Assembly: GCA_903903765.1 (NCBI GenBank)
Contig: CAIVAH010000186.1
Location: 1-5,698, forward strand
DNA: 5,698 nt
Reading direction: 5' to 3'
DNA from: an uncultured Methylococcaceae bacterium
GTDB lineage: Bacteria > Pseudomonadota > Gammaproteobacteria > Methylococcales > Methylomonadaceae
Numbering within the stretch: position 1 is the stretch's first letter; each line of letters opens with the position of its first letter. This document shows positions 1 through 5,570 of the stretch, piece by piece. The notes beneath the pieces were generated by a model. The model had not been told where the DNA came from. It was given only the letters and a program-made list of their open reading frames with translations, and did no database searches. A program made the position numbers and the translations under genes.

Positions 1-257
1 AATGCTAAGCGGGTATCCTTTACTTCAATATGTGGCAACGATGTTTCAACCCCTGCATGCACTATCGCAGCAGTAGCTCCTAGTTGCTGGGCTTGATTTA
101 CAAATTCATTCCCATCAAAATTTTGTCCCTTAATTGCTATATAAAGCTGCTCGGGCTCGATATTTCGTGTGTCGATACTTACTGAGTTAATACTCACATC
201 ATCGCCAATCATTTTTTCATTGACTGCCTCTGCACAAGCACTTAACAACATTTTCAT
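1..257 (-). CDS. murF: MurF, UDP-MurNAc-tripeptide:D-Ala-D-Ala ligase, N-terminal part (3' end cut by window)
   Basis: MurF is the cytoplasmic ATP-dependent ligase that adds D-Ala-D-Ala to UDP-MurNAc-L-Ala-D-Glu-meso-DAP, the last cytoplasmic step of the peptide stem. Only the first 85 codons plus two bases are present; the gene runs off the left edge. The translation begins MKMLLSACAEAV and contains SIDTRNIEPEQLYIAIKG (residues 27-44), then FDG (47-49) and KDTRLA (80-85). These match the MurF N-terminal UDP-substrate-binding domain; E. coli MurF has TTDTRKLTPGCLFVALKG and KDTRLAF at the same places. The ATP-binding and C-terminal domains lie outside the window. The chosen ATG overlaps the murE stop by four bases (ATGA, 254-257), a usual coupled arrangement. 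A second in-frame ATG two codons later (249-251) is possible. No clear Shine-Dalgarno sequence precedes either. Family and order after murE make the call firm. Confidence 0.93.
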   Translation of the reverse strand, partial: MKMLLSACAEAVNEKMIGDDVSINSVSIDTRNIEPEQLYIAIKGQNFDGNEFVNQAQQLGATAAIVHAGVETSLPHIEVKDTRLA

Positions 258-1762
258 ATCGATATAATTCTTGCTTCTAGCGCTTGTTTAACCACCTGAC
301 TATCACTAAAGGGTATCCGCAACCCTTCTATTTCTTGATAGTCTTCATGGCCTTTTCCTGCAATTAAAATACAGTCAAACTGGGTTGCCTTATTAATGGC
401 AGTTTTAATGGCTTGCTCTCTATTTTGAATCACTTCAACTACTTTGTTTAATCTAGACAAGCTGTTACAGCCCTGTAAAATATCAGTTACTATCATTGAG
501 CTATCTTCAAACCGAGGGTTGTCATCAGTCACAATTACATAATCCGCTAACTCTTGAGCAATTTGACCCATTTCTGAGCGTTTACCTTTATCGCGATTCC
601 CCCCACAACCAAAAACTACCCACAAAGCATATTGACAATGTTTCCTTAAACTTAATAAAACTTTTTTTAAGGCATCTGGCGTGTGCGCATAATCGACAAA
701 AATTAACGGTTGATCGTTACCACCCCAATGTTCCATTCGCCCAATAACCGGATGTAAGCCCTGTATTTTTTTTATTGCTGTTACTATATCTATTCCCAAA
801 GCCAGCATAACAGCCAGTACAATCGATATGTTTTCCACATTAAAGTCGCCATAAATAGGTACTTCAACACCATAACTTTGACCCCGAAAACTAACCTCAA
901 ACTCCAAACCAGCTGACTTATGCAAAATTTCGCTGATATTCAGTGTTTCAACCTCTGAAACTTTGCTACCTTTTGCAGTCACCCCCCAAATCAAAACACC
1001 TTTAGGTACTGCTTTAATAACTTGTTCACTATAATCATCATCTAAATTAACAACGACAAACCTCAACCCAGGTTTAGTTAACAACAATAACTTTGCCTCT
1101 AAATATGCTTCCATAGAGCCGTGATAATCTAAATGGTCGCGACTAATATTTGTAAATACAGCACCTATAAAATTAACTGCATTCACTCTACCTTGAACCA
1201 AACCATGAGATGACACTTCCATCGCAACAAGCTGTTTTTTATCTTTACGTAACCCAGCTAATATTCTTTGAACTTCTAATGCATCAGGCGTTGTATTTAT
1301 TGTCTTATTTAACGCTCCCCACTGCCCCCATCCCAAAGTGCCAATTACGCCACAATCATCTAACACTTGACCCAAAAACTGACTACAAGAGGTCTTGCCA
1401 TTTGTCCCTGTAATTCCAATAACAGCTAATGATTCAGAAGGATAAGCGTAATATCTCGCAGCAATTTCTCCTAAGTATGCACTCAAATCATTTACTGCAA
1501 AAACAGGTAAATTATCCAACTCTTGAGCGATTTCCTTACCACCGCCTAAAGGATCATATATAACCGCAACAGCACCCAACTCCATAGCTTGCTTTGTATA
1601 AATTAAGCCATGTTGTTTAGAACCCGCTAAAGCAATAAATAAATTACCCACTTTTACTTTATCGCTATTTAAAGCTAATCCTGTGATAGACAAATTACCC
1701 ATACCAGATAATTGAATCTGCTGTCTTAACACTAAATCGACTAATAAATCTTTTAATTTCAT
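254..1762 (-). CDS. murE: MurE, UDP-MurNAc-L-Ala-D-Glu:meso-diaminopimelate ligase
   Basis: This cytoplasmic Mur ligase adds meso-diaminopimelate to UDP-MurNAc-L-Ala-D-Glu using ATP. It has 502 residues (E. coli 495), apparently full length. The N-terminal UDP-binding domain spans about 20-105. The central ATPase domain has the P-loop GITGTNGKT (116-124), NTTPD (156-160), EVSSHGLVQGRV (182-193), TNISRDHLDYH (204-214) and Lys224, which aligns with the carbamylated lysine of E. coli MurE. The C-terminal domain has GRMEHW (341-346), DYAHTPDAL (357-365), FGCGGNRDKGKR (384-395), DNPR (414-417) and GKGHEDYQ (469-476). DNPR is the family signature for meso-DAP rather than lysine, which implies a DAP-type Gram-negative wall. 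The N-terminal motif usually read DSR is NSD here (32-34). The start is the first ATG after the ftsI stop, 15 bases away; no convincing ribosome binding site is visible, so coupling to ftsI is likely. The stop overlaps the murF start. Confidence 0.97.
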   Translation of the reverse strand: MKLKDLLVDLVLRQQIQLSGMGNLSITGLALNSDKVKVGNLFIALAGSKQHGLIYTKQAMELGAVAVIYDPLGGGKEIAQELDNLPVFAVNDLSAYLGEIAARYYAYPSESLAVIGITGTNGKTSCSQFLGQVLDDCGVIGTLGWGQWGALNKTINTTPDALEVQRILAGLRKDKKQLVAMEVSSHGLVQGRVNAVNFIGAVFTNISRDHLDYHGSMEAYLEAKLLLLTKPGLRFVVVNLDDDYSEQVIKAVPKGVLIWGVTAKGSKVSEVETLNISEILHKSAGLEFEVSFRGQSYGVEVPIYGDFNVENISIVLAVMLALGIDIVTAIKKIQGLHPVIGRMEHWGGNDQPLIFVDYAHTPDALKKVLLSLRKHCQYALWVVFGCGGNRDKGKRSEMGQIAQELADYVIVTDDNPRFEDSSMIVTDILQGCNSLSRLNKVVEVIQNREQAIKTAINKATQFDCILIAGKGHEDYQEIEGLRIPFSDSQVVKQALEARIISI

Positions 1763-1777
1763 TAAAAACTATTACGT

Positions 1778-3499
1778 CTACTTACGCGTTAATAGAACCG
1801 GCATGGTATCTAACTTATCAGGTGCCACCTCAAGAATTCTTAACGCTCCAGCCATAACTTTTGAAAATACAGGAGCAGCAACTAAACCACCATAATAATT
1901 ACCCGCAGAGGGCTCATCAATCATCACCGCAATAATTAAGCGAGGATTTTCAACAGGGGCCATTCCAGAAAAAATAGCAAAATAATTTTTTTCTTTGTAC
2001 CCATGAGCAGTTGCCTTCTTAGCCGTTCCTGTTTTACCTGCAGCGCTATATCCAGGTACAACGGCCTCAAAAGCAGTACCATCCTTACTCAAAACGGTTT
2101 CCATCATCTTTCTCACGGTTTTAGCGGTTTTAGCTGAAAATACTCTCACCGTGTCATCATCGTCTTCGCGTTTTAACAAACTTACTGAATGTAAAATGCC
2201 ATCATCAGCCAACGCTGTATAAGCTCTAGCCAATTGCAATACAGAAGAATTTAAACCATAACCAAATGCCATAGTGGCACGATCAAAATCACGCCACTTT
2301 TTATAATCTTTAATCACTCCAATGGCTTCTCCAGGAAAACCTGAAGCCGCTGAGACTCCGAAACCTAATTGATGATAAATGTCGTACAAATACTTCGGGG
2401 GCATTTTCAACGACATCATCGTCACCCCAATATTGCTCGACTTACTAATAACTTTTGTCGTGTCCATAGTGCCGTAATTATGAGTATCTGTAACAACATT
2501 ATGCCCAATTGCAAAAGTACCATTAGTTACAAACATAGAATTTGGGGTTATATATCCACCATCTAACGCAGCTGCAACAACAAATGGTTTTACTGTAGAG
2601 CCTGGCTCAAATACCTCAGTAAACGCTCTATTTCTATACAAACCCTCTTTTAGATTATTTCTAGTATTTGGATTATAAGAAGGCTGATTAACTGCTGCTA
2701 GTATCTCACCATTCTTTGCATCTAAAACTACTAAAGCCCCTGATTTAGCTTTGTTTTCATTAACGGCTACTTGCAATTCTTTATAAGCCAAATATTGAAT
2801 TCTTTGATCAATACTTAGCTCTAAATTCTTTCCTGAAACGGGCTCCGAAATATTTTCAATATCTTCAATAATACGCCGATTTCCATCCCTGATAACGCGC
2901 TTGCTTCCCGGCGTGCCTCGAAGCATCTTTTCATAACCATATTCCAAACCCGTTTGCCCGATATCGTTAATATCCGTAAAACCCACTAAATGCCCAGAAA
3001 CACCACCCGTAGGATAAAATCTTTTAAATTCTCGTTCTGCATAGACACCCATTAACTTAAGTTCTTTAACTCGCTGCGCTAATTGCGGATCTACTCTTCT
3101 TGCAATATAAAGAAACTGCCTACGTGGATCTTCCTTTATCCATTCAATTATTTTCCCATTAGGTAACCCTAGTAATTTCTCCATCGCTTTAATAGAGTCC
3201 TCTTTAGAGGCCCTAAGCTCTTTAGGATTAATCCATATAGATTCAACTGGGGTACTTATCGCTAGAGGCTCACCTTGCCTATCTAAAATTACTCCTCTAT
3301 ACGCTGAAACAGAAACCTTATCAATCTGCCTCATATCACCCTGATGGATTAAGAAATCTTTAGTAATTACTTGCAAATAAACTGCACGCACCACCAAAAC
3401 AAACATAAAAACCATCATTAAACTAATCAGAAATTTCCGCCTACCCGAAAAATCATTATTCGCTTTTTTAGCCGGACTCCTATCTCGAAAATCTAACAT
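1778..3499 (-). CDS. ftsI: FtsI (PBP3), septal peptidoglycan D,D-transpeptidase
   Basis: FtsI is the class B penicillin-binding protein that crosslinks septal peptidoglycan, acting with FtsW and the FtsQLB complex at the inner membrane with its catalytic domain in the periplasm. It has 573 residues (E. coli 588). A short basic cytoplasmic tail is followed by one membrane anchor (about 23-45). The pedestal region includes RGVILDRQGEPLA (68-80) and GQTGLEYGYEKMLRGTPG (181-198). The transpeptidase domain (about 250-555) has all three active-site motifs: STVK (301-304, nucleophile Ser301), SSN (354-356) and KTGT (489-492). YYGG followed by APVF (535-545) is typical of the family. Its ATG directly abuts the ftsL TAG stop (TAGATG) with no visible ribosome binding site, so translation is probably coupled. 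Downstream neighbours murE and murF make its substrate precursor. The position between ftsL and murE favours FtsI over another class B PBP. Confidence 0.97.
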   Translation of the reverse strand: MLDFRDRSPAKKANNDFSGRRKFLISLMMVFMFVLVVRAVYLQVITKDFLIHQGDMRQIDKVSVSAYRGVILDRQGEPLAISTPVESIWINPKELRASKEDSIKAMEKLLGLPNGKIIEWIKEDPRRQFLYIARRVDPQLAQRVKELKLMGVYAEREFKRFYPTGGVSGHLVGFTDINDIGQTGLEYGYEKMLRGTPGSKRVIRDGNRRIIEDIENISEPVSGKNLELSIDQRIQYLAYKELQVAVNENKAKSGALVVLDAKNGEILAAVNQPSYNPNTRNNLKEGLYRNRAFTEVFEPGSTVKPFVVAAALDGGYITPNSMFVTNGTFAIGHNVVTDTHNYGTMDTTKVISKSSNIGVTMMSLKMPPKYLYDIYHQLGFGVSAASGFPGEAIGVIKDYKKWRDFDRATMAFGYGLNSSVLQLARAYTALADDGILHSVSLLKREDDDDTVRVFSAKTAKTVRKMMETVLSKDGTAFEAVVPGYSAAGKTGTAKKATAHGYKEKNYFAIFSGMAPVENPRLIIAVMIDEPSAGNYYGGLVAAPVFSKVMAGALRILEVAPDKLDTMPVLLTRK

Positions 3500-3766
3500 C
3501 TATGGTTTTAGATAAATAATTTTTTCTCTTAATGGCATAACTAACTTTAATTCATCCTTTGCCACTAACTCTAAACGATTCTGCTCCTCCAGCATCGTCA
3601 ACTCTAAACGCATTTGCCCCCATTCGACCTCATATTGATCAAGAGCTTTTTCTTGTTTCTGTATATCGATAAATATCAACCGCGAATAGTATTTACTGTA
3701 CACAATAGCTAGAGCTGAAAATAAAAGCACAACACCCGCTATTATTAAAAGTCGATTAACAATCAC
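3500..3766 (-). CDS. ftsL: FtsL, bitopic divisome protein (GTG start)
   Basis: FtsL is a small inner-membrane protein that forms the FtsQLB complex and helps activate FtsWI at the septum. The 88-residue product is shorter than E. coli FtsL (121), mainly because the cytoplasmic tail before the membrane segment is only about five residues. One membrane helix covers about residues 6-24. The periplasmic part (about 34-70) is heptad-like and rich in Leu, Glu and Gln, consistent with the FtsL-FtsB coiled coil. It ends in MPLREKIIYL (77-86), like the MP...(I/V)xY ending of other gammaproteobacterial FtsL proteins. The start codon is GTG, placed immediately after the rsmH TAA stop. A GGAG nine bases upstream, within the end of rsmH, supports this start. 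FtsL is poorly conserved in sequence, so the call rests on size, topology, the C-terminal pattern and position between rsmH and ftsI. Confidence 0.93.
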   Translation of the reverse strand: MIVNRLLIIAGVVLLFSALAIVYSKYYSRLIFIDIQKQEKALDQYEVEWGQMRLELTMLEEQNRLELVAKDELKLVMPLREKIIYLKP

Positions 3767-4693
3767 TTACACTTTCTCCGCAACTCTCATAACAGCACTT
3801 CTAGCTCTAGGATTTTGTTTTAGTTCTAACTCACCAGCTTTTAAAGCCTTACCTACCTTCCTTAACACACCTTTAGTAATATCTACTTCTTTAACTGGAA
3901 ATTTACCAGGATCATATTTAGCCCCCGACTCATCTCTAATAAAACGCTTAACTATTCTATCTTCCAAAGAATGAAAAGATATTGCCACCAATCTTCCATC
4001 AGGACTTAACACCCTAGTAGATTGCTCCAATACTTGCTTTAATTCCTCTAACTCTTTATTTATTTCAATGCGTAATGCTTGAAATGTTCTAGTAGCTGGA
4101 TGTTTATTTTTTTCCCTGACAGGAACGACATCCTCAATTAAACTAGAAAGTTGCTTAGTTGTAGTAATAGGATTATCAAGCCTTCTATCAACTATAGCCT
4201 TAGCTATACGCCGAGCAAACTTCTCTTCACCATAGTCAAATAAAACTTTTACTAAGTCCTTCTCATCAACATTCGCCAACCACTGTTCCGCCGAAAGACC
4301 CGTAGTTTCATCCATACGCATATCCAAAGGACCTTCTCTTAAAAAGCTAAAGCCCCTTACAGGATTATCAAGTTGAGGTGACGACACTCCTAAATCCATC
4401 AAAATGCCATCAATCTTGCCGATTAAACCTAAACTCTCTAGCTGAACTTCTAACTGAGAGAAACAACTATGTATTAATTTGAAACGATTATCTTTTACAA
4501 AACGTTGCGCTAACTCTGAATTTATCGCATCACGATCGCGATCAAATGCTATCAACTGCCCGTATGGCCCCAGCAAAGCCAAAATCCCTTGACTATGCCC
4601 GCCTCGACCAAAAGTACAATCAAGGTAAATACCATCTTTTTTAATCGCTAACTGTTGTAAAGCTTCTATATACATGACGGGCAAGTGATCCAT
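3767..4693 (-). CDS. rsmH: RsmH (MraW), 16S rRNA (cytosine-1402-N4)-methyltransferase
   Basis: RsmH transfers a methyl group from S-adenosylmethionine to N4 of C1402 in the decoding centre of 16S rRNA. The product has 308 residues from the ATG (E. coli 313). Numbered from that ATG, the SAM-binding loop DCTFGRGGHS is at 25-34, FDRD at 50-53 and MDLGVSSPQLD at 99-109. RGFSF (113-117), GPLDMRMD (121-128), HPATRTFQALRIEIN (198-212), ISFHSLEDRIVKRF (238-251) and NPRARSAVMRV (294-304) are also family hallmarks. A TTG one codon upstream (4694-4696) could extend the frame by one residue, but the GGGAG at 4699-4703 lies five bases before the ATG and only two before the TTG, so the ATG is preferred. 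The gene starts 13 bases after mraZ, and its TAA stop directly abuts the ftsL GTG. Confidence 0.97.
   Translation of the reverse strand: MDHLPVMYIEALQQLAIKKDGIYLDCTFGRGGHSQGILALLGPYGQLIAFDRDRDAINSELAQRFVKDNRFKLIHSCFSQLEVQLESLGLIGKIDGILMDLGVSSPQLDNPVRGFSFLREGPLDMRMDETTGLSAEQWLANVDEKDLVKVLFDYGEEKFARRIAKAIVDRRLDNPITTTKQLSSLIEDVVPVREKNKHPATRTFQALRIEINKELEELKQVLEQSTRVLSPDGRLVAISFHSLEDRIVKRFIRDESGAKYDPGKFPVKEVDITKGVLRKVGKALKAGELELKQNPRARSAVMRVAEKV
3776..3779 (-). promoter_or_regulatory. Ribosome binding site of ftsL, inside the end of rsmH
   Basis: GGAG on the minus strand lies nine bases before the ftsL GTG and falls within the last codons of rsmH. It is the main support for the GTG start, since no in-frame ATG occurs near the expected start. 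Confidence 0.7.
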
Positions 4694-4698
4694 CAAAA

Positions 4699-4703
4699 CT
4701 CCC
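4699..4703 (-). promoter_or_regulatory. Ribosome binding site of rsmH
   Basis: On the minus strand this reads GGGAG, five bases before the ATG at 4691-4693. It is the strongest Shine-Dalgarno match in the window and lies between the mraZ stop and the rsmH start. Its spacing favours the ATG over the adjacent TTG. Confidence 0.8.
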
Positions 4704-4706
4704 GTA

Positions 4707-5174
4707 TTAAAAAGATAAAGTGCCTAACTCTTCTAGACCCTCGTCATCATCGCCCGTTAGCCATTCTTGCTCTTTTGCAGTCCAAGCTTCTTCATTCCAG
4801 ACTTCAAATTTATTTAACTGCCCAACAAGAACGATCTTTTTATCCATGTCAGCAAATTTTCTTAGCTTTTCAGGTAACAACAATCTTCCTTGCCCATCCA
4901 TCTCGCACTCAGAAGCATTTCCAATCAAAAAACGCCTTAATTTGCCTGCTGTTTTATTTAAAGTTGGCAGTTTACTAATGGTTTGTTCAAGGTTTTCCCA
5001 TTCTGGCAACGGATAAAGCCACAAACACCCCGTTTCACCAACACATCTTTCGTTCACAGCAACCGTTACAATCATTTGACGCTCACAGCAATCCTGTAGC
5101 TCTTCCCGATAACGGGTAGGAACTGCAAGACGACCTTTATCGTCTAAATTAATTGAACTTATGCCTCGAAACAA
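4707..5174 (-). CDS. mraZ: MraZ, transcriptional repressor of the dcw cluster (TTG start)
   Basis: MraZ is a nucleoid-associated DNA-binding protein that in E. coli represses its own operon through short direct TGG repeats at the promoter. The 155-residue product (E. coli 152) has two SpoVT-AbrB-type domains (about 5-50 and 80-125), each with its signature: DDKGR at 11-15 and DGQGR at 93-97. Other family stretches are VPTRYREEL (18-26), LYPLPEWE (53-60), RRFLIGNASECEMD (80-93) and LVGQLNKFE (116-124). The start is taken as TTG because the family begins MFRG, the translation gives exactly that from this codon, and an in-frame TGA lies six codons upstream of the TTG with no ATG between. A GGGG at 5181-5184, six bases upstream, is a weak ribosome binding site. 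A loop around 41-50 is about six residues longer than in E. coli. The gene is first in the operon, 13 bases before rsmH, behind a promoter with likely MraZ boxes. Confidence 0.96.
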   Translation of the reverse strand: MFRGISSINLDDKGRLAVPTRYREELQDCCERQMIVTVAVNERCVGETGCLWLYPLPEWENLEQTISKLPTLNKTAGKLRRFLIGNASECEMDGQGRLLLPEKLRKFADMDKKIVLVGQLNKFEVWNEEAWTAKEQEWLTGDDDEGLEELGTLSF

Positions 5175-5180
5175 AATTAA

Positions 5181-5184
5181 CCCC
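5181..5184 (-). promoter_or_regulatory. Weak ribosome binding site of mraZ
   Basis: The minus strand reads GGGG six bases before the TTG start. Complementarity to the 16S rRNA tail is modest. With the rare start codon this suggests weak initiation. The same bases form a TGGGG that is in register with the upstream MraZ boxes. Confidence 0.45.
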
Positions 5185-5202
5185 AGATGCCTTCAAAAAA
5201 AA

Positions 5203-5237
5203 CCATTTCTCACCACTTTTTACCACTTAGTGCCACT
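5203..5237 (-). promoter_or_regulatory. Probable MraZ operator: four TGG boxes at 10-base period
   Basis: On the minus strand the order is AGTGG (5237-5233), AGTGG (5227-5223), AGTGG (5217-5213) and AATGG (5207-5203), each separated by exactly five bases. MraZ operators are known as TGGGN direct repeats with five-base spacers in E. coli, and as AAAGTGK boxes at the same 10-base period in Mollicutes. The first box overlaps the -10 hexamer and the others cover the predicted start of transcription, so binding would block initiation. The boxes are seen directly; recognition by MraZ is inferred from family, position and spacing. Confidence 0.82.
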
Positions 5238-5263
5238 ATAAATTCCATTTAGTCTATAGTCAA
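5235..5263 (-). promoter_or_regulatory. Sigma70-type promoter of the mraZ operon
   Basis: The minus strand has TTGACT (5263-5258), a 17-base spacer, and TATAGT (5240-5235), each one mismatch from consensus with ideal spacing. Transcription would start near 5228, giving a leader of about 54 bases before the mraZ TTG. The -10 element overlaps the first MraZ box. No other promoter of similar quality was seen on the minus strand between rnpB and mraZ. Confidence 0.75.
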
Positions 5264-5490
5264 GAAGGTTTTTACTAAAACTCTTTCTTTTTTGACAATG
5301 ACTTACATCAATATCTAAGACAATTAAAATTCGAGAAAAAAAGACAAAATAAATAACACGTCTTATCAGATGCTTAATTAAAACAATTGATAAAACACAT
5401 TAAGAGTTAAACAATAAACATTGGTTAAATGAATAAAAAAGGAATCACTAAAAAACTAGAGAATTAGCACAAGAACAAACTTGAGTAACT

Positions 5491-5521
5491 TTAAAAGATG
5501 GAGCGCTTAAAACTAAGCGCT
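5491..5521 (-). terminator. Probable terminator or 3' stem-loop downstream of rnpB
   Basis: A perfect 8-base inverted repeat, AGCGCTTA and TAAGCGCT, is separated by four bases (stems 5502-5509 and 5514-5521). On the minus strand, the direction of rnpB, the stem is followed by CCATCTTTT, so the T-run starts a few bases late and is short. On the plus strand no T-run follows. It would separate rnpB transcription from the mraZ promoter. The hairpin is plain; its terminator function is inferred. Confidence 0.5.
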
Positions 5522-5531
5522 ACGAACTAAC

Positions 5532-5555
5532 ATAATGAATCTGGCAACTCATTAT
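5532..5555 (-). other. AT-rich stem-loop between rnpB and the terminator hairpin
   Basis: A 7-base perfect inverted repeat, ATAATGA and TCATTAT, encloses a 10-base loop (stems 5532-5538 and 5549-5555). It lies 10-15 bases past the mature rnpB end and before the GC-richer hairpin. It may protect or guide trimming of the rnpB precursor, but with an AT-only core of this length it could also be chance. Confidence 0.3.
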
Positions 5556-5570
5556 TAACACATAAAAAGA

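Larger units (their letters stand above)
5175..5570. other. Intergenic region between rnpB and mraZ
   Basis: This stretch of about 395 bases is clearly more AT-rich than the genes. It holds the mraZ promoter and operator near 5203-5263, a run of eight A on the plus strand at 5195-5202, and two stem-loops at 5502-5521 and 5532-5555 just past rnpB. Between about 5264 and 5490 I see no credible gene: the open frames are very short and lack ribosome binding sites. There is also no tRNA and no insertion sequence. Confidence 0.8.

Noticed and set aside
496..747. Plus-strand open frame of 83 codons, and similar ones at 1210-1413 and 2369-2566
   Set aside because: They lie wholly opposite murE and ftsI, show no domain or composition of a real protein, and have no ribosome binding site or promoter; the minus-strand genes are certain.
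4694..4696. TTG as the rsmH start, giving one extra N-terminal Met
   Set aside because: The GGGAG would be only two bases away; the adjacent ATG at five bases is the better start.
4685..5016. Two overlapping plus-strand open frames opposite mraZ (4685-4978 and 4720-5016)
   Set aside because: Both are antisense shadows of the conserved mraZ gene, overlap each other in different frames, and encode nothing recognisable.
5195..5202. Run of eight T in the mraZ leader as the tail of an attenuator or terminator
   Set aside because: No stable hairpin precedes it; the only local inverted repeat (CACT, one base, AGTG) has a loop too small to form in RNA and arises from the operator boxes.
5292..5317. 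Plus-strand TTGACA as a -35 element of a divergent promoter
   Set aside because: The nearest -10-like hexamer, TATCTA, is only 14 bases away, and no plus-strand gene follows in the window.
5429..5467. Tiny plus-strand frame of 12 codons starting MNKKGITKK in the rnpB-mraZ spacer
   Set aside because: Too short to judge, no ribosome binding site, and its lysine-rich content follows from A-rich DNA.
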